16,433 nucleotides of DNA. Origin: an uncultured Bacteroidales bacterium (GTDB lineage Bacteria; Bacteroidota; Bacteroidia; Bacteroidales; Muribaculaceae). Under the pieces are notes generated by a model. The model saw only the letters and a program-made list of their open reading frames with translations. It searched no databases and was not told the DNA's origin. Location: assembly GCA_949123685.1 (NCBI GenBank), contig CASBHZ010000066.1, forward strand, positions 1-16,433, in the 5' to 3' direction. The position numbers were made by a program, and so were the translations under genes. Positions within the stretch are counted from its first letter, which is position 1. Each line of letters begins with the position of its first letter. This document shows positions 7,333-14,167 of the stretch, in pieces.

Positions 7333-7934
7333 GATATGCTTCCGTCGGCACGGATGCGGACGGGGATGGCAGCATTTATCCGACACTTCGCAGTGCCGCT
7401 TCCCTCACTGCCGGGGGGCCGATGCTCACGCATCGCCGGTTACCAACAGCCTAACGGCCATAGGGCTATAGATACCTATATAGATAGGTAATTAGATCGA
7501 AAGCTTTATTGCTATATATTAAGAGTAGTACATTCCAATACTGTTGCATACATCGTTCGATAAGAAGTTCCCAACAAACATAAATCCAAAATAAGATTGA
7601 ACTCTATGGAAGGATATACACAGGCAGTTTTATGGATAGACCTGTCTCTACATACATTCAAAGAACTATCTTCAGCAATCTTCCCAACTACGTGTCTAAC
7701 GATGTCCATCCGTGTATATCTTCATAATTATATCGTGACATGAAGACAGATATTTGGGGCAAATGCTCTGCAAAGATAACAAAAAAGAAGGGCATTTCCA
7801 AATCTCAAAATCTTTCAAATTTTTGAATTTTAGATACTTGGCGCACTTTGGCACGGTTTGGCAAGCAAAAACGTCGAAATACGACAAAAACTTTAACATC
7901 CGGAGTGAAGATTTTTTTCAACGGTCAGACCGGA

Positions 7935-7966
7935 TTTGGTAGTCTCGGAAATTTTTGCTATCTTTA
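7935..7966 (+). promoter_or_regulatory. Candidate Bacteroidetes promoter for the mobA-like gene
   Basis: TTTG (7935-7938) is followed after 20 nt by TATCTTTA (7959-7966), a 7 of 8 position fit to TAnnTTTG including the two free positions. The predicted start near 7973 gives a leader of about 285 nt that contains all three palindromes before mobA. Confidence 0.45.
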
Positions 7967-8081
7967 TATCAAGCTTCCATGCTCATTCAGCCTCAAAAGA
8001 GAGGCTGCACACTGGGAAACTGATGTAAAGAGGATCAATCGGACTCTGATTCTCAAACCTCATTTTTTCTTATAGATTTGG

Positions 8082-8171
8082 ATGTACACGTGTACATAGC
8101 AAGGTGTCTTTTCAGTTACTGAAAAGGTTTTGAGTAACTCATTCATACTTAAAACAACCTTGCAAGGTTGT
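8082..8171. promoter_or_regulatory. Cluster of three palindromes, candidate origin of transfer or relaxosome site
   Basis: Three inverted repeats lie within 90 bp. ATGTACACGTGTACAT (8082-8097) is a perfect 16-bp palindrome. CTTTTCAGT-T-ACTGAAAAG (8108-8126) has 9-bp arms around one base. ACAACCTTGCAAGGTTGT (8154-8171) is a perfect 18-bp palindrome. The cluster ends 85 bp before a MobA-like gene, where oriT regions and their accessory-protein sites are usually found. The palindromes are seen directly; the oriT function and the nic position are inferred. Confidence 0.5.
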
Positions 8172-8256
8172 GAACGCTCCAAAGTCGCGTCCACCATCTG
8201 CCAAACTGCGTTGCCACGGGCTGAAGTGGGAGTGAAACCGTTGAATCAGACATTCA

Positions 8257-8688
8257 ATGGCAGAAAATTTCAACAAAGGAGGGCGACCGCCGGTCGCCAA
8301 CAAATGCACACATAATGTTATGGTGCGCTTTGATGACCTCGAATGGGATAGCTTCATCGGGATGATGGATAAAGCCAATCAGGATGTGAAAGCCACTTTT
8401 ATCAAACAACTGGTGTTCTCGCGCCCATTCCGGGTGCTGAAGACCGACCGCTCACTTGCAGTATTCTGTGCCAAACTTTCGGAATTTTTCGCCCAGTTCC
8501 GTACCGTGGGGGTAAATTATGACCTTGTTGTGAAGGAACTGAAGTCGGTATTTTCAGAGAATAAGGCGATGACTATGCTCTACAAGCTGGAGAAAGCCAC
8601 ACTGGAAATGACCTCTGTTATGCACGAAGTAAAAGATCTCGCCAAGAGATTTGAGGCACAATGGTTGCAGCAACTCAACCAATCCTAA
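8257..8688 (+). CDS. MobA-like mobilization accessory protein
   Basis: This 143-aa protein opens with NKGGRPP (residues 6-12), then a strand and helices of ribbon-helix-helix type (VMVRFDDLEWDSF, about 21-33; DVKATFIKQLVF, about 43-54) and a helical C-terminal half. This is the pattern of the small DNA-binding mobilization proteins of Bacteroides mobilizable elements, which help the relaxase bind oriT. The start ATG 8257 is the only sensible one and precedes the GGRPP motif. Upstream are three strong palindromes. The usual partner, a relaxase gene overlapping or directly after the stop, is absent. It is followed by a terminator-like hairpin at 8722-8760. The family is fairly clear; the exact name (MobA, BmgB or similar) is not. 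Confidence 0.72.
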   Translation: MAENFNKGGRPPVANKCTHNVMVRFDDLEWDSFIGMMDKANQDVKATFIKQLVFSRPFRVLKTDRSLAVFCAKLSEFFAQFRTVGVNYDLVVKELKSVFSENKAMTMLYKLEKATLEMTSVMHEVKDLAKRFEAQWLQQLNQS

Positions 8689-8721
8689 ACCTCATCAAGT
8701 AGTAAGGGCCCATTAAAACAG

Positions 8722-8760
8722 CATCGGCAGGGAGCATCACTTCTTGCCGATGTAAGTTTT
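8722..8760 (+). terminator. Terminator-like hairpin after the mobA-like gene
   Basis: CATCGGCA (8722-8729) and TGCCGATG (8745-8752) form an 8-bp stem with a 15-nt loop, followed by a weak T-tract at 8757-8760. It lies 34 bp after the mobA stop and faces the convergent AlbA_2 gene, so it probably ends the mob transcript. Confidence 0.5.
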
Positions 8761-8820
8761 AACCATTTATTTTCCCCTATCTAACGAGGCTATGATCGCT
8801 ACACCGCTGGGCAAAATCAT

Positions 8821-10326
8821 TTATTCAAGAACTTCCCAAGTTCCTGATTTTACATTGCCCACTCGCGCAATCTTTCCGTTGGCCTTTAACTCGTCTATTT
8901 CGCGGAATATAGTGCGAGTTGTCACGCCTAAAATTTTTGAGAGCTGCTTAACGCTAACTCTTTTGTCGTGACGCATAATGTCAAGTATTCTTTCTCCTCT
9001 TGTTTTATCTGTGACATCAGCAGTGTCATCTATGACATGATCTGATTTATCTGTGACATTAACTATGACATTAGGCACTTTATCTGTGACATTGGTGCCA
9101 TTACCTGTGACATCTTGCGTTTTATCTATGACATCAGCGTTCTGAACAACAACTTTGAATGTGGTATAGTCTCCGAGAAGAAACTCAGCGGGATTGCTCT
9201 TATTTTCTTCGAGTAGTGTTGAGACGGTATTTACGCCGCTGCCGAAACGATTGACATAACCAAGATTCAACATTATCTCGGCAATATTGGGATTGCGATA
9301 GTCGGTCTCATTGGGAAAGTTCTCCAAGTTAACTTTTCCGTATAGATTACCGGGGTTGTCAATCTCTATGCGATTGCAGTACTCGTAGAATTTTATTGGG
9401 GAATTGTTGCCATTATAGGCACGGTGCATTACGGCATTCATTGCGAGCTCACGTATAGCCTCCCAAGGATAGTTAATACGTGGTTCTTCGCGAAGGACGC
9501 TCACAAACTCCGGGCGTTTACTCTCGATGGAATATTTTATGAAATACTCCAGCTCTTTTAGCATTGAAATCAAATTGCCTTTGAAACGGTTTTCCTTCAA
9601 TACCTTTGTCGCACGAGTAGCTCCGGCAAATTTGACATATTGAATATATGCTCCCGGAATAAAATACTGTGGGTCGTGCCCTAATAATAGAATACCGGCA
9701 TACGTCGGACAGTTGAAACGAGTATCAAATAAGCGCAAAGATGCCATCTGTTGAATCATACTACGCTTATCCTTCGCCAAAGTAACCGGCGAAACCGCCT
9801 TTGGCAAATACTCGTTCTTGAAAAGTTCGATGTCAATATCATCAATGGTAGCTTCGCGACATGGACGACCATCGAATGAAGAACTGTGTATCTGACCCTT
9901 TTCAGTCAATATTCGTTCTTCCTCTGTGTTTGCCTCAGCCTTTCTTGCACCAACTCTAATCCAGATAACTCCTTTGTATCGCACCGGAGTGTCTTCGCTT
10001 GGCTGAACTTCAATGACTGCAACTTCTCCTTCCGGGAACGTCTCTTTATAAACCATCATTGCGGGAGGTGGAAGAATTGTGCCCGTATTACGCAACCCGG
10101 CATATGAACGCAACTGTGCATCGCTAAACATCAGTCCATCAATCTTACCGTTATCGTCGGCACCTATGAGAAAATAACCAGGCTTATTCGTATTGCGAAT
10201 GTCATTGGCAAATGAGCAGATAGCCTCTGATATTTTCTTGGTGTTATCGGTGGACAATGTGCGCTCAACACGCTCATTCTCAATGTCGCTCAACAGCGAC
10301 CGTATTTCATCTTTTGTCAGAGGCAT
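8821..10326 (-). CDS. AlbA_2 (Schlafen-type) ATP-binding regulator with C-terminal HTH
   Basis: Numbering is from ATG 10326 (501 aa). Residues about 1-130 match the AlbA_2 domain (ICSFANDIRN, then YFLIGADDNGKIDGL). Residues about 225-395 are a GHKL-like ATPase module with the N-box RELAMNAVMHRAY and a downstream FGSGVNTV. A repetitive linker follows, and the end is a winged HTH (VSVKQLSKILGVTTRTIFREID). The family is known as 'divergent AAA/AlbA_2 transcriptional regulators'; targets here are unknown. A longer frame starting with TTG at 10347 is unlikely because that codon lies inside the predicted -7 box. The gene converges on mobA, and an IS630 element sits directly upstream of its promoter. 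AlbA_2 proteins often sit beside restriction genes and mobile elements, so regulation or defence are both plausible. Confidence 0.85.
   Translation of the reverse strand: MPLTKDEIRSLLSDIENERVERTLSTDNTKKISEAICSFANDIRNTNKPGYFLIGADDNGKIDGLMFSDAQLRSYAGLRNTGTILPPPAMMVYKETFPEGEVAVIEVQPSEDTPVRYKGVIWIRVGARKAEANTEEERILTEKGQIHSSSFDGRPCREATIDDIDIELFKNEYLPKAVSPVTLAKDKRSMIQQMASLRLFDTRFNCPTYAGILLLGHDPQYFIPGAYIQYVKFAGATRATKVLKENRFKGNLISMLKELEYFIKYSIESKRPEFVSVLREEPRINYPWEAIRELAMNAVMHRAYNGNNSPIKFYEYCNRIEIDNPGNLYGKVNLENFPNETDYRNPNIAEIMLNLGYVNRFGSGVNTVSTLLEENKSNPAEFLLGDYTTFKVVVQNADVIDKTQDVTGNGTNVTDKVPNVIVNVTDKSDHVIDDTADVTDKTRGERILDIMRHDKRVSVKQLSKILGVTTRTIFREIDELKANGKIARVGNVKSGTWEVLE
9005..9140. repeat. 21-bp-period coding repeat in the AlbA_2 gene
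   Basis: The string GACAT recurs at 9013, 9034, 9055, 9067, 9088, 9109 and 9130, giving spacings of 21, 21, 12, 21, 21 and 21 bp, each within a TATC(T/A)(G/A)TGACAT-like unit. The reading frame is kept, so the protein gains seven-residue repeats of the form V(T/I)DK(T/S) between the ATPase domain and the HTH. It behaves like a minisatellite. Confidence 0.85.
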
Positions 10327-10344
10327 ATCATGTCTTTTAGACTG

Positions 10345-10376
10345 CAAAATTACTCATTTTTCGTGGATTACACAAC
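10345..10376 (-). promoter_or_regulatory. Bacteroidetes-type promoter for the AlbA_2 gene
   Basis: On the minus strand TAATTTTG (10352-10345) matches TAnnTTTG exactly and GTTG (10376-10373) fits the -33 box in 3 of 4 positions with 20 nt between. The leader to ATG 10326 would be about 12 nt. The left end of the IS630 element lies 34 bp further upstream. Confidence 0.6.
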
Positions 10377-10487
10377 TCTCGGTAAATATAGACTAACAAT
10401 ATATTGGTAAGTGAATAATCAAATTAATTTATTGTAAAATTTCTACTTGACTAATACGTTATATTATGACACATCCTAATACATACG

Positions 10488-10925
10488 ATTATAGCAAGGA
10501 AGAAACAAATATTACTTACAGAGGACGAACGTCTGCAATTGGAGGCCGGATACAAATATGGTACCGACCACAGATTCCGTGTCCGTTGTCGGGCAATACT
10601 TCTCAAGAGCGAACGGCTTTCAAATGCGGAAGTCTCACAGAAACTGGATGTATCCGTTCCATCTGTATTCAACTGGACGAAACGATATGCCTCAGAAGGT
10701 ATATCCGGACTGAAAACAAAGCCCGGCCAGGGCCGCAAGCCAATAATGGATTGCTCGGACGAGGCATTGGTCAGAGATGCTGTATCCCGGGAACGACAAA
10801 GCGTGAAGTGCGCCAAGGAACTATGGGAGAAATCTTCCGGGAAGACAGCAATCAACATTACCTTCAAACGTTTTTTAGAAGTTTTGGCGCAAGATATAAG
10901 CGTATCCCCAAACGCCCAAGGGTAA
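10488..10925 (+). CDS. IS630 transposase, N-terminal (DNA-binding) frame
   Basis: This frame carries the N-terminal helix-turn-helix part of the transposase: KKQILLTEDERLQLEAGYK, then RCRAILLKSERLSNAEVSQK and SVPSVFNWTKRY, typical of IS630/Tc1 proteins, followed by a GLKTKPGQGRKP linker. No ATG exists in frame: the frame opens after a TGA at 10467-10469, and the coding signal begins near 10497, so ATT 10488 or TTG 10539 are the only nearby options. The ATG at 10466 is in the other frame. The frame ends at TAA 10923-10925. The catalytic half is reached by a -1 shift at 10871-10877. Start is uncertain; a real or artefactual indel near 10470-10500 could have removed the original one. Confidence 0.75.
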   Translation: MIARKKQILLTEDERLQLEAGYKYGTDHRFRVRCRAILLKSERLSNAEVSQKLDVSVPSVFNWTKRYASEGISGLKTKPGQGRKPIMDCSDEALVRDAVSRERQSVKCAKELWEKSSGKTAINITFKRFLEVLAQDISVSPNAQG

Positions 10926-10930
10926 CACCC
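10871..10930 (+). promoter_or_regulatory. Programmed -1 ribosomal frameshift signal in the IS630 transposase
   Basis: T TTT TTA at 10871-10877 is a canonical X XXY YYZ heptamer in the exact zero frame of the first ORF (codons CGT, TTT, TTA). A possible stem, TTGGCG (10884-10889) with CGCCCAA (10913-10919, one bulge), begins 6 nt downstream, and a GGGT/ACCC hairpin follows at 10920-10930. Slippage joins the HTH and DDE parts. Confidence 0.75.
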
Positions 10931-11503
10931 TCGCCGCAACTCTATGCAATCAAGCGCGAGAAGTTGCAAGAACTTGAAAACCTGAGTAATCAGGGGCTTA
11001 TTGGCCTTTTCTTCGGAGATGAAAGCCATGTGTGCACACAAGGATATGTACCATACGGCTGGCAGTTCCCCGGAGAGAATGTCTTTGTACCGTCCATGAA
11101 ATCCGCAAGGCTCAGCATCTTCGGTATGGTCAGCCGAGATAATGTATACCACGGGTTCACAAGCCGTCAGAGCATAAAGGCGGAGAATGTAGCCGAGTTT
11201 ATCGACAACTTCTCTCTTACAATTACCAAACCGACCTTCATCGTTCTTGATAATGCAAGTGTCCATACGGGTGGACTCATGAAGGAATCGATTGACAAAT
11301 GGAGAGCGCGTGGACTCTTTATTTTCTACCTCCCTCCATACTCGCCACACCTGAATATAGCCGAGACTCTGTGGAGAATACTCAAGACCAAATGGATTAA
11401 GCCATGCCATTATATTGACACAAACACGCTCTTCAATACCACCCATGAAATACTGAGTAGCATCGGAGATAGATACAGAATCAATTATAGCGATGTGGCT
11501 TGA
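10871..11503 (+). CDS. IS630 transposase, C-terminal (DDE catalytic) frame
   Basis: This is the catalytic half, joined to the preceding frame by -1 frameshifting. After the shift it reads FRSFGARYKRIPKRP and then the DDE domain with its three acidic residues in GDESH, VLDNASVH and NIAETLWR. The last is the NxxE block of IS630, close to the PPYSPHLN motif. It ends at TGA 11501-11503, 28 bp before the end of the element. The frame is open further upstream to ATG 10466, but that part does not look like coding sequence. All catalytic residues are present, so the element may be active if the N-terminal start works. Confidence 0.85.
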   Translation, partial: FFRSFGARYKRIPKRPRVTPSPQLYAIKREKLQELENLSNQGLIGLFFGDESHVCTQGYVPYGWQFPGENVFVPSMKSARLSIFGMVSRDNVYHGFTSRQSIKAENVAEFIDNFSLTITKPTFIVLDNASVHTGGLMKESIDKWRARGLFIFYLPPYSPHLNIAETLWRILKTKWIKPCHYIDTNTLFNTTHEILSSIGDRYRINYSDVA

Positions 11504-11538
11504 ATACATAAAATGATTTTGAACAGTTACTTACTGTT

Positions 11539-12561
11539 TCAAATAGTTATGTCTTTGGTTCGGGTATCTGAACAAATAAAACCTTTATTACGAATTGTAG
11601 TTATGACACCATTAGGATTGACTATTTGTCGGGATTTATATGGACCCTTAGATGCTGAGACAACATGTATAGAATTTTGTGAACAAATCTCCGGTCTAAA
11701 ATTATTTATTGACCCATGGTGAGGTATTTGGATTATGTCTGTGTAAGACCTCAATCGTCCGTATATATTTGCAAGCTCTTTATAATATTTCTTGGCATTA
11801 TAGTCTCCAGTATAGAGGCAGCCATGACACAAATCTTTTCGTCCACTCCATACCACCATGCTGTAATCATTCAGATTGTCAATTTCATTCTTCGTTAATA
11901 CTTGATCCAATGATTTTTTCAGGGAGGTACTTTTTTGTTTGAGAACTGAGATTATCTCATCAGTTGTTGCATTAGGTGGCAGTCCCAGCTTACTAATGAA
12001 CGTGACAATCTCGGTATCATTTAACAATCTTCTATTATAAATTATGTATATCCAATCTTTTATAGTAAAAGTCTGAACCCTTCCAGATATAGTCGCACCA
12101 TTCTCAATTTGACTCAGATTTATTTCTTCACTATCTTGTATCCTATCATTAATATTGTCCCTATCGGTTGCATCAACGAATATCACATTTGTTTGAGGTG
12201 AAACATTGCGTATATAAGCCTCCGGATCAATAATAAAATCAGATAGAAATCTATTACTTGTAGAAGAACTATTGATAACTCTAGTTAGATTAGGTATCAT
12301 AGGTAATATCACCCGTCTAACTTGTGTATATTCTTGTAAGAATCTTAGCAGCCCATTTACATGATCTTTATCATAGTGGGATATAAATATATTATCTATA
12401 GGTATATCCCGGTGGTAGTCTTTAGCGGCCCTGTCAATGGCATTATTGACAAATCGTTGGCTCGTACTTCCACAGTCATACACACTGATTATATCGTTGG
12501 TATGTTCCATCCCGAACAAACCATTACCCACACTATAAAAAGTCCTCTCTACCATTTGCAT
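11539..12561 (-). CDS. ComEC-like metallo-beta-lactamase-fold hydrolase
   Basis: This 340-aa protein has the MBL fold of the ComEC/Rec2 type. It starts with VGNGLFGMEH and VYDCGS (about 11-32), then has the metal motif SHYDKDH (61-67, the HxDxDH form), LYTGDYN (249-255, with the bridging Asp253) and IPHHGS (279-284). No signal peptide or membrane segment is seen, so it is a cytoplasmic stand-alone hydrolase, possibly a nuclease or phosphodiesterase. It starts 5 bp after the 245-aa unknown gene and shares its transcript with the integrase. An IS630 copy is inserted 7 bp after its stop, leaving the gene intact. ComEC-like MBL proteins are frequent in bacterial conflict systems (family knowledge); a defence role here is inferred. 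Confidence 0.85.
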   Translation of the reverse strand: MQMVERTFYSVGNGLFGMEHTNDIISVYDCGSTSQRFVNNAIDRAAKDYHRDIPIDNIFISHYDKDHVNGLLRFLQEYTQVRRVILPMIPNLTRVINSSSTSNRFLSDFIIDPEAYIRNVSPQTNVIFVDATDRDNINDRIQDSEEINLSQIENGATISGRVQTFTIKDWIYIIYNRRLLNDTEIVTFISKLGLPPNATTDEIISVLKQKSTSLKKSLDQVLTKNEIDNLNDYSMVVWSGRKDLCHGCLYTGDYNAKKYYKELANIYGRLRSYTDIIQIPHHGSINNFRPEICSQNSIHVVSASKGPYKSRQIVNPNGVITTIRNKGFICSDTRTKDITI

Positions 12562-12566
12562 TAGAG

Positions 12567-13304
12567 TTAATTCTTCTTGTAATAGCTATTTAGAAAATAG
12601 ATGCCTGTTTCTGGCTCCCTATAGAAAAATGCGAGCATTTTTCCATCTGATAACTCTTGTACTGCTTTATATTTACAACCTTCTCCCGTGCGGAGTCTGA
12701 ATGACATTGCAATAAGGTACATAAGGTGATGGATATCAAATATATTATGGACATAGGTACCTGTTGATAGGTTTTGATTGTCTATTGAGAAGTGTTTTAA
12801 GGTATGAAGAAGTCCTCCGACAAAATCATTTTTTGCTTCATTGTCTTTACTCGGAAGTATTTGGCGTAGGAGATCAACTCGTAATATGTTGTCACTAAAA
12901 ATTCCATTCTCGCGGTACACTATATAACAACATAAATGATCTGTCAAAAACTGAATATAGTCTTCAATTGAACCAAAACGTTTATATCCACTAACATTAT
13001 AGAGGGCCTCAATTACATCTGAGGCGTTTCCTGTCCCAAAATTATCAGGATACTCTTGTAATGCGTTTTGAATACCTTGATAGATTATTCGTAGAAATGT
13101 ACTATTAAAAATCATATAAAATTGAGTGTCTGCATCAATTTTATAATTATAAATATCTACTATTGAAAAACCAAATTGAAAGGTATTTAAGGGTTCTTTC
13201 TCTTGTTTAATCCTTTCTTTATTTTCATGATTCCAAAGATCCTTTAAATGAGGTTCAATGAACTCCATTAATTCGATATATTCCTGTTTAGATATAACTT
13301 TCAT
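12567..13304 (-). CDS. Hypothetical 245-aa protein paired with the MBL hydrolase
   Basis: I do not recognise this protein. It is 245 aa, soluble by appearance, mixed alpha/beta, with many Tyr, Ile, Asn and Phe residues, and it is AT-rich compared with the restriction genes. There is no clear nucleotide-binding, nuclease or membrane motif. The His- and aromatic-rich stretch HNIFDIHHLMYLIAM (about 186-200) is the most distinctive part. Its ATG at 13304 lies 3 bp after the integrase stop, and its own stop is 5 bp before the MBL-fold gene. It therefore cannot have its own promoter of normal size and must be read with the integrase or from within it. The tight pairing suggests a two-gene module: sensor or regulator plus hydrolase. 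Confidence 0.75.
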   Translation of the reverse strand: MKVISKQEYIELMEFIEPHLKDLWNHENKERIKQEKEPLNTFQFGFSIVDIYNYKIDADTQFYMIFNSTFLRIIYQGIQNALQEYPDNFGTGNASDVIEALYNVSGYKRFGSIEDYIQFLTDHLCCYIVYRENGIFSDNILRVDLLRQILPSKDNEAKNDFVGGLLHTLKHFSIDNQNLSTGTYVHNIFDIHHLMYLIAMSFRLRTGEGCKYKAVQELSDGKMLAFFYREPETGIYFLNSYYKKN

Positions 13305-13307
13305 AAT

Positions 13308-14141
13308 TTATTTGTTGATTGCGGAAATAACCGCCATGATTTGTTCCGGCGACATACCTTTTAGCAGTGCGATGGCTTGCTCCTCTTTTGATAGGCCATT
13401 GGGGAGGTCTTCGGCTTGTGGTTTTAGTGCAGGTTTCTTTTTGAAAAGAGTTCGCAGAGTGTTGTCCGTCTTGGATGTGTCGAAACTACCCATATAACGC
13501 TCTGTAGTCGCAAGGTTGCTATGACCGAGGATATTCTTGATAGCGGAACTTTCAGCGCCGGCCTCTTGTGCGATGTGTGCGAAGGCGTGGCGAGCGCAGT
13601 GCCATATTATATGTTTATCTATTCCAGTGCGTTTGCTCCAATGGCGCAGAGCTTTAAGGCACATCGTATATGAGGGCAAAGGAAATATCAACTCATCGCG
13701 ATTGCTCTCAACTGATGGCTTGCCTATCAATTCCAACACGCCATCCGACAACGGTATCACGACACTGCTTGTACTGCTATGATCTTTTGTCTTGGCTTGC
13801 TCGAATTTAAGTAGCTGATTGGCAAAGTCAACATTAGAATAAGTTAGGTCTTTTACATTGCAGAAGCGTAGGCCGCACCGCAGGCAAAACAGGAATGCCC
13901 ACTGGATATTCACGCTTTCGCCTTGATAGTGGCAAGTGATAAGCTGCTTAATCTCATCCATCGACAGCACGTCTTTTTTGAGGCTACCATTGTCTATTGT
14001 GATACTGATTCCATGACAGGGGTCTTTCCGCATCACGTCCTTATCAACCGCTGGTCGCAATGATTTTCTTAAAATGCGCATATAGGGTGTGTGGCCCCTC
14101 ACCTCGGAATCGGTGTTGCAGATATTCAGTGAACGCCACAA
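13308..14141 (-). pseudogene. Tyrosine integrase, C-terminal catalytic part
   Basis: This frame contains the full catalytic domain of a phage/transposon-type tyrosine recombinase. It has the first Arg in LRCGLRFCNVKDL, the active-site box HCARHAFAHI (HxxR), GHSNLATTERYMG with the His and the nucleophilic Tyr, and a variable C-terminal tail. The first 25 or so codons of the open frame (down to about 14070) are not integrase sequence. The match starts at about AVDKDVMRKDPCHGI. The preceding segment lies in another frame: reading 14200-14060 one frame over gives PEYQKYAKRLKPEQIN and HTLYAHFKKIIA. A one-base insertion near 14050-14065 explains the break. The gene is followed after 3 bp by the 245-aa gene. 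Confidence 0.85.
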
Positions 14142-14167
14142 TCATATCCTTGTTGATCTGTTCGGGT

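Larger units (their letters stand above)
7293..8256. other. 964-bp non-coding region rich in inverted repeats
   Basis: I find no gene I can support here; the open frames of 60-75 codons have no recognisable domains. A GC-rich patch at about 7340-7470 can form two small hairpins (GCAGTG 7390-7395 with CACTGC 7406-7411; CGATG 7420-7424 with CATCG 7431-7435). A TACCTAT/ATAGGTA hairpin lies at 7473-7490 and a CGGTC/GACCG repeat at 7922-7932. The right end holds a promoter and three strong palindromes before mobA, described separately. Confidence 0.6.
10410..11531 (+). mobile_element. IS630-family insertion sequence
   Basis: The element is about 1,122 bp with imperfect terminal inverted repeats (10410-10434 against the reverse complement of 11507-11531, including AATCAAA-like and TTT..TG blocks). 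Both ends are flanked by TA (10408-10409 and 11532-11533), the expected target duplication of IS630. It carries one transposase made from two overlapping frames. It sits between the stop of the MBL-fold gene (7 bp away) and the promoter of the AlbA_2 gene. The transposase identity is certain; the exact ends rest on the repeat alignment. Confidence 0.8.

Noticed and set aside
7285..7709. Several 60-75 codon frames between the HTH gene and mobA, both strands
   Set aside because: No domain, no coding-like composition, mutual overlap and inverted repeats inside; treated as non-coding.
8661..8702. ATG overlapping the end of mobA, as relaxase genes do
   Set aside because: It opens only 14 codons with no relaxase motif; kept only as a possible stump in the findings.
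9005..9140. Regularly spaced repeats resembling a CRISPR array
   Set aside because: Units are 21 bp with no unique spacers and keep the reading frame of the AlbA_2 protein; this is a coding minisatellite.
10326..10347. Longer AlbA_2 start at TTG 10347
   Set aside because: The TTG is part of the predicted -7 promoter element, and ATG 10326 gives the whole domain with a short leader.
10451..11509. 352-codon open frame on the minus strand
   Set aside because: It mirrors the IS630 transposase; the plus strand carries the DDE residues and frameshift signal.
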